A stretch of DNA of 64,000 nucleotides from Deltaproteobacteria bacterium. GTDB lineage: Bacteria > Desulfobacterota > Binatia > Binatales > Binataceae. The notes below the pieces were generated by a model, which saw only the letters and a program-made list of their open reading frames with translations, searched no databases and was not told where the DNA came from. Where the stretch lies: assembly GCA_021801125.1 (NCBI GenBank), contig JAJYYI010000114.1:1-64000 (forward strand), read 5' to 3'. The position numbers and the translations under genes are program-made. This document shows, piece after piece, positions 19,792 to 29,880 of the stretch; position 1 is the stretch's first letter; every line of letters begins with the position of its first letter.

Positions 19792-20783
19792 GCTCGAGCC
19801 CGTCCCGCAGTGGCCTTAATCCCAGCCTGTCCCAAGGCCGCCAGATCAGCCGCGAGAGGCCGCGTGAAACGGAAGGCCCTGAGTGTCAGCGTCAGGCTCG
19901 TCGCCAAAAGCGCGGCCCCAAGCGCAACATGAGCCGTGGTCGGGACTACGGCGCGACCGCTCCAGACGGTAAGCGCGCCCAGGCTCACCTGGACGATTAG
20001 CAACGCGCCGAGCAAAAGCGCGACGCGGTAGAGCACCGGCAGGCCTCGATAGAAACGAATCACCCGGAAAACGGTCCACAAAATAAGGATCGCCACCACC
20101 AGTGCGCCCATCCGATGGGCGAAATTGACCGCTACTGGAAATGGAAAGCGGTCGGGCACCAGCCGGCCGAAGGACAGCGGGAAGTCCGGAATAACCAGGC
20201 CCGCGCCCATGTGGCGCATCAGCGCGCCGATCAGGATCTGCGCATATATGCAGGCGGTGGTCAGCGCGGCCAGACTGGCCAGCGGCAATCCACCGCGGTC
20301 GAAGGTGCGCGGTTCTTCCCCTACCCAGCGACGATTGGTAACCACGCACAGGGAAACAACCAAGCAAAAAAACGCTTGAGCGCATCCGGCGTGAGCCACC
20401 GCGATAGCCAGTGGCAGCTTGAACAGAACCGTAAGTCCGCCCAGGACCGCCTGCACGAGAACCAACCCCAGGGCGCACACCGCCATTACGCGAACGCCGC
20501 GGCGGGGTTCCCGACGCACCACCCATAGGGTCAGCGCCAGCGTCAAAAGCGCCACCAGCCCGGCAACCATCCGATGGCCATGTTCGTACAGCACACCGCC
20601 CGTCATCGCAGGGAACAATGTGCCAAACGAAAGCGGCCAATCCGGCACCGCCAGAGCCGAGCCCGTCGAGGTGACGAGCCCGCCGACGAAGATTAGCACA
20701 AAGGTCGCCGACGCCGTAAATATCGCAAACCGATGTAACCCGGTCGCTTTGGTTTCTCCTCGGAGTTCCCCGTACTCAGGCAT
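19788..20783 (-). CDS. ctaA: Heme A synthase (COX15/CtaA family)
   Basis: VGGLVTSTGSALAVPDWPLSFGTLFPAMTGGVLYEHGHRMVAGLV motif. Confidence 0.94.
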   Translation of the reverse strand: MPEYGELRGETKATGLHRFAIFTASATFVLIFVGGLVTSTGSALAVPDWPLSFGTLFPAMTGGVLYEHGHRMVAGLVALLTLALTLWVVRREPRRGVRVMAVCALGLVLVQAVLGGLTVLFKLPLAIAVAHAGCAQAFFCLVVSLCVVTNRRWVGEEPRTFDRGGLPLASLAALTTACIYAQILIGALMRHMGAGLVIPDFPLSFGRLVPDRFPFPVAVNFAHRMGALVVAILILWTVFRVIRFYRGLPVLYRVALLLGALLIVQVSLGALTVWSGRAVVPTTAHVALGAALLATSLTLTLRAFRFTRPLAADLAALGQAGIKATAGRARA

Positions 20784-21189
20784 CGGACTGCCATCCAGAG
20801 CTTATTGGCATCTTCAATCCAATCAAGAACGGTTGCGGGCGCAACCTCGCCACGCTTGACCCGATTGTGTTGATTATTATTACCTATCCTGAACGGGGAG
20901 GGAATGCGGTTTAAGGTTGGCTTGCATTTCCCTGGTTTGTCGGCGTAACCAACTGGTCGCGTGGCGTGACGGACCGGCCCTTTGCTCCGCCAACGGCGCG
21001 CGGATCGCTCTTAGCCACAGGGGCGCACACGCCGCGTTGGGCGCCGGCGCCTCGGACTTAAAATTGGCGCCAAGCATAGGCGAGATACCGATACGCTTTC
21101 GATAAAGGCGCGAAGGCACAAGCGGTCATCGCTAGGGTACGACGGCTCGCCAGCGCCTTTACGCTGAAACGCCGCGGCCACGGCGCGCC

Positions 21190-23061
21190 GTGGCCGCCAT
21201 GACAGGCAGCCGCGCTAAGCTCGGAAGACGGCTTTTGCCATGGGTCAAGAAAAAACCTGCAATGAACCCAACGATTTCCGAAGTGACGGTCGGCGCGCTC
21301 TTTGAGCGTCAGGCCAAAACCTTCGGCCCCCGGACGTTTCTTAAGCAAAAGCAAAGCGGCCATTGGCGTTCCTATTCCTGGACTGAGGTAGCCCAGGCCT
21401 CGGAACGCCTGCGAGCCGGTTTGCTCAAGCTCGGCGTGAGACCCACGGATAGGATCGCAATCATTTCCGAGAACTGCCCGCAATGGGTGATCGCGGACCA
21501 AGCGGGGCTGGGATTGGGGGCTACCATCGTTCCGCTCTACACGACGATCAGCACCGAGGAAACACAGTTCATTCTCAACGACTCAGAGGCGGTTGTCGCC
21601 GCCGTTTACGGTGAGGCAACGGCGCGGAAGATCCTCGGACTTAGCCGCAATCTCCCGGCCCTGAAGTACGTCTTGCTGATGCACCCCGGCGCCGTAAGCC
21701 AGCCGGCTTCCGGCACGCTCGGGTCGGCGCCGGCGGTGGTCGCGCCCGGCGACTTTGATCGCGAGGAGCCCGCACCACAATTCGAGGGTAATCGAGATTT
21801 ACTGGCGACGATCATTTACACGTCAGGCACGACCGGCTCGCCCAAAGGCGTGATGCTTACGCACGGGAACCTTCTGGCGAACAGTGAGGTAAGCGCCGCG
21901 GCGATCAACTTGGGCACCGACGATGAACTGCTTTCGTTTTTGCCCTTGGCTCACGCCTTCGAGCGCACCGCCGGCTACTACACGCCCATGGCGGTCGGCG
22001 CGATGATCGCGTACGCTGAAGGGCTCTCGCAACTGGCGCAGAACCTGCGCGAAATTCAGCCGACACACTTTCTGACCGTCCCGCGCCTTCTAGAAGTCGT
22101 GCGCGACCGGGTTCGGCGCGCGGTAGACGAAGCTCCGGCGTACCGAAGAAAGCTCTTCGCCGCGGCGATGAAAGTCGGTCGTCAGGCGGCGGAGTTTCGC
22201 TGGCGCGGCAAACAACCACCGCCTCACGTTGCGCTGGCGATGGCTCTGTTTCGGCCGCTCGTGTTCGCCAAGATTCGCGCATTGTTTGGTTCGCGCCTGC
22301 GTTATCTAATCTGCGGAGGCGCCGCGCTTTCGGTCGAGACCATGAACTTTCTGGCGGCGGCCGAGGTGCCCATTGTCGAGGGTTACGGGCTGACCGAGGC
22401 TGGCCCCGTGGTCTCGGTCAATGTTCACGGACGAACTCGGGCGGGCACGGTGGGCCTGCCGCTTAGCAACGTCGAGGTCACCTTGGCCCCTGACGGCGAA
22501 ATTCTTGTCAGGGGACCAAGCGTGATGAAGGGCTACTACAAGCGCGAGGAGGAAACGCGCGAAGTACTCGACGCCGACGGATGGCTCCATACCGGAGACC
22601 TCGGCACGATCGACGCCGAGGGGTTCATCTCAATCCGCGAGCGCAAAAAAGAGATAATCGTCCTTTCCGGCGGAAAGAACGTCTCACCGGCTTACCTCGA
22701 AAACAAGCTCACGGGCGATCCTTTCATCGCTCAGGCCTGCGTGGTGGGAGACGACCGCAAGCATCTCGGCGCCCTGTTGGTGCCCGACTTCGAGGCGCTC
22801 AAAGCGTACGTCAAGGAGCGCAACCTAAAAGAGACCGCCCACGATGCCCTTACGCGTAGCGCCGAAATCCGCGATTTTTATTCGCGCCGGCTGCGCGAGA
22901 TAAACCGCCACCTGGCCACGCACGAGAAGATCGGGGCCTTCTGCCTCATCGCGCAAACCTTCTCTCAGGAGAACGACGAGCTAACGCCCACTCTCAAGGT
23001 ACGGCGCAAGGTGATCCAGAGCCGCTACCAAAGAGAGATCGAGGCGATGTTTAACGCCTAA
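21190..23061 (+). CDS. Long-chain acyl-CoA synthetase (AMP-dependent ligase)
   Basis: IIYTSGTTGSPKGVMLTHGNLL, YGLTEAGPVVSVN, GWLHTGDLGTIDAEGFISIRERKKEIIVLSGGKNVSP. True start may be ATG 21199 or 21262. Confidence 0.95.
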   Translation: MAAMTGSRAKLGRRLLPWVKKKPAMNPTISEVTVGALFERQAKTFGPRTFLKQKQSGHWRSYSWTEVAQASERLRAGLLKLGVRPTDRIAIISENCPQWVIADQAGLGLGATIVPLYTTISTEETQFILNDSEAVVAAVYGEATARKILGLSRNLPALKYVLLMHPGAVSQPASGTLGSAPAVVAPGDFDREEPAPQFEGNRDLLATIIYTSGTTGSPKGVMLTHGNLLANSEVSAAAINLGTDDELLSFLPLAHAFERTAGYYTPMAVGAMIAYAEGLSQLAQNLREIQPTHFLTVPRLLEVVRDRVRRAVDEAPAYRRKLFAAAMKVGRQAAEFRWRGKQPPPHVALAMALFRPLVFAKIRALFGSRLRYLICGGAALSVETMNFLAAAEVPIVEGYGLTEAGPVVSVNVHGRTRAGTVGLPLSNVEVTLAPDGEILVRGPSVMKGYYKREEETREVLDADGWLHTGDLGTIDAEGFISIRERKKEIIVLSGGKNVSPAYLENKLTGDPFIAQACVVGDDRKHLGALLVPDFEALKAYVKERNLKETAHDALTRSAEIRDFYSRRLREINRHLATHEKIGAFCLIAQTFSQENDELTPTLKVRRKVIQSRYQREIEAMFNA

Positions 23062-23132
23062 GAGACCTCGCATCCGTCGGCACGGCGAGGCGTGGTTCAG
23101 CGGGCAGAAATTATGCGGCGTGGCCGCGGGCG

Positions 23133-23663
23133 TCAGCCGCTTGAGTTGCCCTTAGCGACCGCGTCCGTATCGTTTCGCTTGCCATCCCCCGCCATCTGGT
23201 CATGAATCGTCATCAGCCGCCGGATCAGGTAAGCGCGGTTTCCTTTAGGCGTCTGCACTTCGATTTCATCGCCTTGGCCGCGGCCTAACAACGCCTTTCC
23301 GAGCGGCGACGAGAGCGAAATTCGGTTGAGCGCGGCGTCCACCTCTTCGGGTACAACGATCTCGAACTCAACCTCTTTGCCGTCGTCCAGGTCTTCAAGC
23401 CAAACTTTGCTGCCCAAGCCGACGCTGTCGCGCGGCACTGAGTCGGCGTTGATTCGCGACAGCTCGGCGATTCGCAATTCGACGTTGGATAATCGCGCGC
23501 GCAAGAACTCCTGTCGTTGTTTGGCCATGGCATACTCGGCGTTTTCCGAGAGATCGCCATGCGCCCGCGCGCGCTCCAGTTCGCGCGGCAGGTCGATCGT
23601 CAGTTCGCGGTGGATAGTCTCGGCTTCTTTACGCAACCGCTGGATCACAGGCAATTCGGCCAT
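23133..23663 (-). CDS. greA: Transcription elongation factor GreA/GreB family
   Basis: RELERARAHGDLSENAEYAMAKQRQEFLRARL and SPLGKALLGRGQGDEIEVQTPKG. Confidence 0.93.
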   Translation of the reverse strand: MAELPVIQRLRKEAETIHRELTIDLPRELERARAHGDLSENAEYAMAKQRQEFLRARLSNVELRIAELSRINADSVPRDSVGLGSKVWLEDLDDGKEVEFEIVVPEEVDAALNRISLSSPLGKALLGRGQGDEIEVQTPKGNRAYLIRRLMTIHDQMAGDGKRNDTDAVAKGNSSG

Positions 23664-23901
23664 CGAGCTATCCTCCTCCCGTGCGGGTTTTCGTGAGAGT
23701 GGGCGTGCCGGCCGCTTGGCGAGCATCCGAGAAACTCTCGTGCGCAATTTCCGACCCGCCATATGGCGTTCGGCCCCACTCGCTCAACCAAGCGCGGCCA
23801 CGCATCGAAATTCGCCCCCTTAACACCCTCTGTTAACCTACGGGAGCCCGATCCGGCATCGGTTGTCAAGACCTGCCGGACGCGCGCGCATGACGAATCG
23901 T

Positions 23902-24135
23902 TTAGTCGGCGATTATCGAGGTCAAGCTACGCGTAATTCCCCCGATACTCTGGATCTTGTGCACCACCAATTCCCCCAACGACGATACGTCCGGCGCGTC
24001 GGCCACGGCAATAATATCGTAAGGTCCAGTAACCGCGTGCGCTGAGCTAACTCCAGCAACGGCTCTTAGCTTTTGCGATACCTCCTTGGCCTTGCCGGGT
24101 GAAGTGTCAATCAAAATATATGCTCTGACCGCCAT
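23902..24135 (-). CDS. Lrp/AsnC ligand-binding (RAM) domain protein
   Basis: AYILIDTSPGKAKEVSQKLRAVAGVSSAHAVTGPYDIIAVADAPDVSSLGELVVHKIQSIGGITRSLTSII. Confidence 0.92.
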   Translation of the reverse strand: MAVRAYILIDTSPGKAKEVSQKLRAVAGVSSAHAVTGPYDIIAVADAPDVSSLGELVVHKIQSIGGITRSLTSIIAD

Positions 24136-24277
24136 AGACGTCCCTCTCTTTCGCGCAAACCGCCCTGAAGGCGCCTCCGCGTTTATTCCAGGCGAGTCGG
24201 CTTGGCTTGCGACTACGTCAACCCTCGGCAGCGCATCTTGCACGCTCGCAAGGAACGAGAAGATGACCCATCATGAC

Positions 24278-25174
24278 TTAGGTCTGCTGAGTGGCGGGAG
24301 CAATCTGATTACCTTGCGCGTCGTATCGGTAGAAACCGCGGCCGGTCTTGCGTCCGAGAAATCCCGCGTCGACGTACTGTTTGAGCAACGGGCAAGGGCG
24401 GTATTTACTGTCGCCAAGCCCCTTATGGAGCACCTCCATAACCGCAAGACATATGTCCAGTCCGATAAAGTCGGCCAACTCAAGCGGACCCATCGGCTGA
24501 TTGGATCCGAACTTCATGCCGGTGTCGATGTCGAGAACACTGCCCGCGCCTTCATACAGCGCGAACACTGCTTCGTTGATCATCGGAATCAAAATGCGGT
24601 TCACGACAAAACCCGGATAGTCCCGCGCGGTTATAGCCATCTTATCCATCCGCTTGGCCAGGAATAGAGCCGTCGCATAGGTTTCGTCGGAGGTCGCAAG
24701 ACCACGCACTATCTCGACCAGCTTCATCACCGGCGCCGGGTTCATGAAATGGATGCCGATAAAGCGCTCCGCCCTCCCGCTGCGCGCTCCCATGCGCGTG
24801 ATCGAGATCGACGAGGTGTTGGAGGCGAAAATTACCTCGGGACGGCAAAAACGATTCAACTCTTGGAAAAGCGTCGCCTTAACCTTCTCATCTTCGACGA
24901 CGGCCTCGATCACAAGATCGGCTCTCGCCAAGTCTTTGAGTTCGAGCGTAGTGCTGACCCGCCTGAACAGACTGTCGCACGCTTCCCTGGTGATGCGACC
25001 GCGCGACACCGCGCGCTCGAGGCTGTTCGCGATTCGCTTCAAACCCTGCTCGCAAGCATCGCGATCAACGTCGGTCAGGAGCACCTCGAATCCGCTGCGA
25101 GCGGCGACCTCGGCGATCCCAGCACCCATCTGCCCGGCGCCGATCACGCCTATTACGTTTAGTTGATGGTTCAT
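24278..25174 (-). CDS. 3-hydroxybutyryl-CoA / 3-hydroxyacyl-CoA dehydrogenase
   Basis: [58 protein letters not shown]. Confidence 0.95.
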   Translation of the reverse strand: MNHQLNVIGVIGAGQMGAGIAEVAARSGFEVLLTDVDRDACEQGLKRIANSLERAVSRGRITREACDSLFRRVSTTLELKDLARADLVIEAVVEDEKVKATLFQELNRFCRPEVIFASNTSSISITRMGARSGRAERFIGIHFMNPAPVMKLVEIVRGLATSDETYATALFLAKRMDKMAITARDYPGFVVNRILIPMINEAVFALYEGAGSVLDIDTGMKFGSNQPMGPLELADFIGLDICLAVMEVLHKGLGDSKYRPCPLLKQYVDAGFLGRKTGRGFYRYDAQGNQIAPATQQT

Positions 25175-25428
25175 TCGGCGAGTATTCCTGTACGCGGTTA
25201 CAATCCGCCGCTAAAGCGGGCCGCGAACGTCCAGTCCGAGTTGCCGTGGCGAAGGCTGGAAGCGCGTGGTCCCTGCGCTTATCGGCCTGCCTCAAGTGAC
25301 AAGCAATAACGACTCCAGGTACCGTGAGTCAAACCCCCTCTGCCGCCGTTACCGCCCGCCTCGTTTGCTCGGTCCCTGATTTTAGCGGCTTAATAACGGC
25401 CAGCCTTGCAGTCGGTACCACGCTGACG

Positions 25429-25941
25429 CTACGGCTGCTGTAGTCGAACCACGGTTTGCCCTGCGCTTTTCCACCCTTCGATCCCCTCGGGCATCACGCT
25501 GACGTCCTTGTATCCCGCGTCGACCGCCCGCCGGGCGGCCCTATGCGACGCCGTTCAGGCCTTGTCAAAACAGTAAAAAACCAGTTTTGCGGTTTTGTCG
25601 CGCGGCAGTTCGGTCGACACATCGTAAGCGCTTTCCGAGCTGAGCAAGACGGCGCCGGGGATAACGCCTTCCTGCTCTCGAACCGCGGAGAAGTTAGCGT
25701 CCAAAACGACCACTTTCGGTTGGTTGGACGCCTTCATGCGCACGAGATCGTTAACGTGAACTATTTTAAAATCCTGCTTGTCGGAGGAGCCCAACAACGA
25801 CGGAAGATCGAAGGCGCCGGCGGAAGGCGCCGCCGCAAGGAGGATCAGCACAAGGCCTAAGGTCACCCACGCACCGAACATCAATTCCCGTCGTCTGGCT
25901 CCCTGGGAGAGCCGCGCGCGGACTGTGACTCTTAATGGCAT
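25429..25941 (-). CDS. Rhodanese-like sulfurtransferase, candidate selenoprotein with in-frame TGA read as Sec (possible start also at 25881)
   Basis: Frame of ORF 25555..25941 continues past TGA (25555-25557): ...KTAKLVFYCFDKA-[TGA]-TASHRAARRAVDAGYKDVSVMPEGIEGWKSAGQTVVRLQQP* (TAG at 25429-25431). The region after TGA is typical rhodanese sequence, and TGA falls at the catalytic Cys position. Confidence 0.8.
25517..25557 (-). promoter_or_regulatory. Candidate bacterial SECIS element immediately downstream of UGA
   Basis: RNA sense: UGA ACG GCGUCG cauaggg CCGCCC GGC GGGCGG u CGACGC. Outer 6-bp and inner 6-bp stems, 3-nt apical loop starting with GG, 22 nt from UGA to loop. Confidence 0.7.
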
Positions 25942-26276
25942 GTGGCTATATTATCGCCCGGCAACTCATTCGGCACTAGTCTTGCGCGTTGATCGCGCAT
26001 TACACCGAAAACCTCAAGCAACGAGCCGTGCCGCTCAAACTATCGAGACACGCCGCCGAGGTGAGCCCGGCAGAACCCAGCGTCGCGCAGTGGCGCGAAA
26101 GCGGCGCCTTTCGAGGGTGCATAGCCTAGCCCGGTCACGCACTGTATGGTTTTGCGTAGCTTTACAATGCGCAAAACGTTCCGCGGCCGATTTCGAAGCG
26201 GGACGGGTCTCCTTCAATGCGGCGTGGCGCCGCTTGACAGGGTCACTTGTACGTTTCAAGATGGTTATGGGTAATA

Positions 26277-26296
26277 TTAAGAATCACTCTCAATTT
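26277..26296 (+). promoter_or_regulatory. Fur-box-like operator upstream of FTR1 gene
   Basis: TTAAGAATCACTCTCAATTT resembles the TGAGAATnATTCTCA type Fur motif; a TTGACA-N17-CAAGAT element lies just upstream. Confidence 0.5.
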
Positions 26297-26323
26297 CACT
26301 GAAGTCGAGCAGTTTGAGAACTC

Positions 26324-27145
26324 ATGACCTCAACAACCGTCGCCTATTTTCTCTATTCCGCGGGAATCCTTCTACGTGAAGGCTTCGAAGCATTGCTTGT
26401 GGTCGTGGCGTTGGTGGCAGCCGTCAAGCAGCTACAAAATCGCCGCGCGATCAGGAGCATTTACTTTGGCGCGGCGGCGGCGGTTGTAGCCAGTTTAATT
26501 GTGGCGTGGTCGCTCGGCGATCTGCTCAGCGACAACGCAAGTGACGGCCTCGAGGGGATATTTCAGCTGATCGGCGCAGCCACCTTGCTTTACGTAAGCG
26601 CATGGCTGGGGATTCGCGGTCGGGCGGGGAATTGGAAGGCATTTATCAAGGCGCGGGTCGAACAGGCGACGTATAGTCACGCGCCGGCTGCGGCCCTGGC
26701 CTTGACCGCTTTCACCGCGGTGATGCGCGAGGGGGCGGAGACGATCGTCTTTTTCCAGGCGCTGTTGGCGGGAGCCGACCAGGGCACCGAGCGGCACGCC
26801 GTGATGGGTGGGATCGCGCTTGCCAGCGTAGGCTTGGTTGTGCTCGCGGTCCTTTTGCAGCGGGCCACCGCTTGGCTACCCGTCGGACGGTTCTTCAAGG
26901 TGACGTCGATACTGTTAAGCGCGCTTGCGGTGGTGTTTGTCGGGCAGGGAATCGCGAGCCTTCAGGAGGCTGGGCTCCTTCATGCCACGCTCATAGCCCA
27001 GGTGCCGACGGTAAAGATCCTGGGCCTGTTCCCGACCGTACAAAGCTTGAGCGCCCAGCTAACGCTGGTTTTGGTCGTTCTGAGTGTGGTTTTTATACAT
27101 CGTATCCGTGCCATCATGGCGCCGGCACCCGCATCCGAAGCCTGA
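26324..27145 (+). CDS. FTR1 family high-affinity iron permease
   Basis: Seven-TM profile with two REGxE motifs: LLREGFEALLVVVAL and VMREGAETIVFFQALL. Confidence 0.93.
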   Translation: MTSTTVAYFLYSAGILLREGFEALLVVVALVAAVKQLQNRRAIRSIYFGAAAAVVASLIVAWSLGDLLSDNASDGLEGIFQLIGAATLLYVSAWLGIRGRAGNWKAFIKARVEQATYSHAPAAALALTAFTAVMREGAETIVFFQALLAGADQGTERHAVMGGIALASVGLVVLAVLLQRATAWLPVGRFFKVTSILLSALAVVFVGQGIASLQEAGLLHATLIAQVPTVKILGLFPTVQSLSAQLTLVLVVLSVVFIHRIRAIMAPAPASEA

Positions 27146-27370
27146 ATCTTCCCGCGTCCGCGTCTTCGGCCCACGGCGCTAAACGGCTCCCGGCTTGCCC
27201 GTTGAGAGGCGCCTGGCGACCTCAGCTTAGCCGTCTCGGCAATTGACGGACTGGCTTAAGCCGGCGCCATCCCTCACGTGAACGCGCAGCTGCCAGCACC
27301 AGCGATTTCCATTCATGACGCGGCCAGCGTGGTGCGTCGCCAGCTGGCGCTTGACCCTGCCGCGAAGAAA

Positions 27371-28252
27371 TCAAGCGAGGACGTTGATCAGCGAGCTGCG
27401 CGCGATGGTCGACGCAAGGCCGACCAAAGCCTGCTGCTGCAACTCCGCGAGCGAGAGCGCCGTGCTATCCTTCGCGAGGTTCGCATCAACCAGGTTGCTC
27501 TGGTTGTTCTGCATCTGAGTATTGGTGGCGCTAGCCTGGTTCTGAACGCTTTGTAGAAGTTGCTGGGAGCCGCCCAGTGCGGAGCTGAAATTGCCGAGAG
27601 TCGTAAGGGCGGCTTGCAGTTGCGGCAGGGTCGCCGCCACCGCGCTGGGAGAGTCGCTGCTCAAGGCGCTTATCAACCCGCTAATCGCCCCCATCGCGCC
27701 GGTGTTGGAGGCGGCATCGCCGAACACCTGCTTGCCGTTGAAAGCCAGTGCCACGCTGGTACCATCGGAAAAGGTGACCGAATTGCTGCCGCTGTTGCCC
27801 TGGTAGTCGCCCGAAGCGTTGTACGCCGCGACATTGGAGGCCGTGCCGGCAAAAACGGAGGCGCCGTCGTATTGGAAATTGGCTGCGTTGACGAGCTGAT
27901 TCAAGAGCCCCTGAGCGGTGCTCGCCAATGAACTCAAGTTCGAAGCTGAAAGCGTACCGTTGGACCCCTCGGTGGCAAGCGAGATCGCCTGCTGCAGAGT
28001 CTGAGAGGCCTGCTGCAGTGCGGTGCCGGCTGACTGCAGGACGCTCAAAGCGCTGCCCGCCAGGGTGCCGTCATTGGCGAGCGCGGACTGATTGAGCGCC
28101 AGAATTTGCGACTCGCCCCATACCGCGGGATTGTCGGAGGGTTGGCTCACCTTCAGGCCGGTTGCCATCTGGCTCTGGATGTTTTGAATATTGGTGAAGA
28201 CGTTGTTGAGGTCCTGCGCAACCGAGTTAGCGAAGAAAATATCCGAACCCAT
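27371..28252 (-). CDS. flgL: Flagellar hook-associated protein 3
   Basis: N-terminal flagellin-like helix (IQSQMATGLKVSQPSDNPAVWGESQIL) and C-terminal SLAELQQQALVGLASTIARSSLINVLA; next to flgK. Confidence 0.92.
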   Translation of the reverse strand: MGSDIFFANSVAQDLNNVFTNIQNIQSQMATGLKVSQPSDNPAVWGESQILALNQSALANDGTLAGSALSVLQSAGTALQQASQTLQQAISLATEGSNGTLSASNLSSLASTAQGLLNQLVNAANFQYDGASVFAGTASNVAAYNASGDYQGNSGSNSVTFSDGTSVALAFNGKQVFGDAASNTGAMGAISGLISALSSDSPSAVAATLPQLQAALTTLGNFSSALGGSQQLLQSVQNQASATNTQMQNNQSNLVDANLAKDSTALSLAELQQQALVGLASTIARSSLINVLA

Positions 28253-28270
28253 CGTTAGCCCCCCGCGCCA

Positions 28271-29623
28271 TTATTGGAGATTCGAGATCAGAAACTGCGT
28301 CAAGTTGAGTCCCACCGCGATAGCCCGGCCTGACGCTTCCAGCGCATTCTGGTATTGAAGCAGCATCGTCAGCTGCTCGTTGATCGAAACTCCGCTGACC
28401 GAGCTTTGCAGCTGCTGCAGCGACTGGACGAGATCCTGGGCCTGAGACTGTTGCTGCGAGGCGTTTTGCACCTGCGCGCCGAAAGCCGCCGTGATCTGCG
28501 ACCACGCTTGCCCCGGCGTGCTGCCCGGAAAGGACGCATCCAAACCCGTCGAGTTTTGCAGCGCCGCCATCGCCGCCGCGTTCGATCCGTCTCCGGGAAC
28601 ACCCGCCAGCGTCTGCGCAGCCCCAATCTGAGCCGCACTCAACGACGGATTGACCTGTATCGGACCGCCGGTCGTCGGCACGACGAAAAGCGGAATTCCC
28701 GTCGAGCCGCTCAAGCCGTAACCAGCCTCTTGCTGCGTGTTAACGGCGTTTGCCACGGCGTCGACGAGGCCGTTAATTTGCGCGGCGGCCTGAGAGAGCG
28801 TCGACACCGCCGCTATAGTGCCGCCCACCTCGCCGCCGACCTGGCTATTCGCCACGGCCAGAGCACCCTGCGGCAGTTTTATTTGAAGCGACGCGTTGGT
28901 CCCGGATACGGTCAGTTCCAGTGCGAAAGATTGCGACCCCGAGACCAGCGGTGCGCCGCCGATTGAAACGTTCCCGTTGCTATCCGTCGTGGCTCCCACG
29001 AGGCTTGCCAGGTTTTGAGCGATCGCATTGCGCTGGTCGACAAGGACCGGCGCACTAGACCCGCTCGCTTGCGCGGATTGAATCTGCGTGTTGATCTGCG
29101 CCATCTGCGTTGCGAGGTCATTGACCTGGCCGATTACCGAAGGAAGCCCGGCAAGCGCGTTGCTCTCCGTTTGGGCCAACCCGTTATTGATCGTCTGCGA
29201 TTGTTGCGCCAGGCTCTGCGCAGCCGAGAGCACCGCCTGGCGCAGGCTCATGTCTTGGGGCGAAGCGGAAAGATTCGTGAACGCGTTGAACAGGTTCTGA
29301 ATCGCTGCGCCTAGATTTTGGCCCGATTGCGGCACGAGAAACGTTTGGCCGATCTGCGTGAGCTGCGCATAGCTTGCGTTGTACGACTCTTGTGACTGAG
29401 CGTCGCTGATCTGCGAGTTAATAAACGGAAGCTGTGCGGCCGAGACTCCCGTGACCTCGACTCCTTGACCCACGCCGCCCGGCCCAGTAATAGCGGCCAA
29501 GTCAACCGATTCCGCCGAGTAATTCGGGTTAGAGGCGTTAGCTATGTTGGAGGAAATCGTCGCCAGCGCTTCTTGCGCGGCGTTCACCCCGGTCTGGGCG
29601 ATCGAGATCATGCCGGTAGACAT
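28271..29623 (-). CDS. flgK: Flagellar hook-associated protein 1
   Basis: ISIAQTGVNAAQEALATISSNIANASNPNYSAESV and C-terminal VSINEQLTMLLQYQNALEASGRAI. Confidence 0.93.
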   Translation of the reverse strand: MSTGMISIAQTGVNAAQEALATISSNIANASNPNYSAESVDLAAITGPGGVGQGVEVTGVSAAQLPFINSQISDAQSQESYNASYAQLTQIGQTFLVPQSGQNLGAAIQNLFNAFTNLSASPQDMSLRQAVLSAAQSLAQQSQTINNGLAQTESNALAGLPSVIGQVNDLATQMAQINTQIQSAQASGSSAPVLVDQRNAIAQNLASLVGATTDSNGNVSIGGAPLVSGSQSFALELTVSGTNASLQIKLPQGALAVANSQVGGEVGGTIAAVSTLSQAAAQINGLVDAVANAVNTQQEAGYGLSGSTGIPLFVVPTTGGPIQVNPSLSAAQIGAAQTLAGVPGDGSNAAAMAALQNSTGLDASFPGSTPGQAWSQITAAFGAQVQNASQQQSQAQDLVQSLQQLQSSVSGVSINEQLTMLLQYQNALEASGRAIAVGLNLTQFLISNLQ

Positions 29624-29628
29624 CGTGC

Positions 29629-29880
29629 CTAACTCCTGCGCTGCTTCTGCGCGCGAACCTCCTCCAACTCGGCGACTCGATACTTGACCGCCTCATACAG
29701 GTGCCTCAGGACAAAGTCGAGCCGTTCCAGCCCTTTGCGGGCCGTGATCAGCTCATCTAGCTGCTCGGCGCTAAACGTGGCGGCTGACAAGCGGTCCGTA
29801 ACCGAGGCGATCTCGGACGCCGTCAAAAGCGCTCCCTCGCGCGTGCCGAGGTTGGACGCAAGCGCGCGGAAATCAGCCAT
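29629..29880 (-). CDS. Small flagellar-cluster protein (possible FlgN-position chaperone)
   Basis: 83-aa helical ORF between flgM and flgK. Confidence 0.55.
   Translation of the reverse strand: MADFRALASNLGTREGALLTASEIASVTDRLSAATFSAEQLDELITARKGLERLDFVLRHLYEAVKYRVAELEEVRAQKQRRS

Noticed and set aside
25555-25941. Rhodanese ORF as a simple truncated pseudogene or sequencing error
   Set aside because: Single stop located exactly at the catalytic position with intact downstream frame and SECIS-like fold makes Sec more likely, though not proven without SelA/B/C/D evidence.
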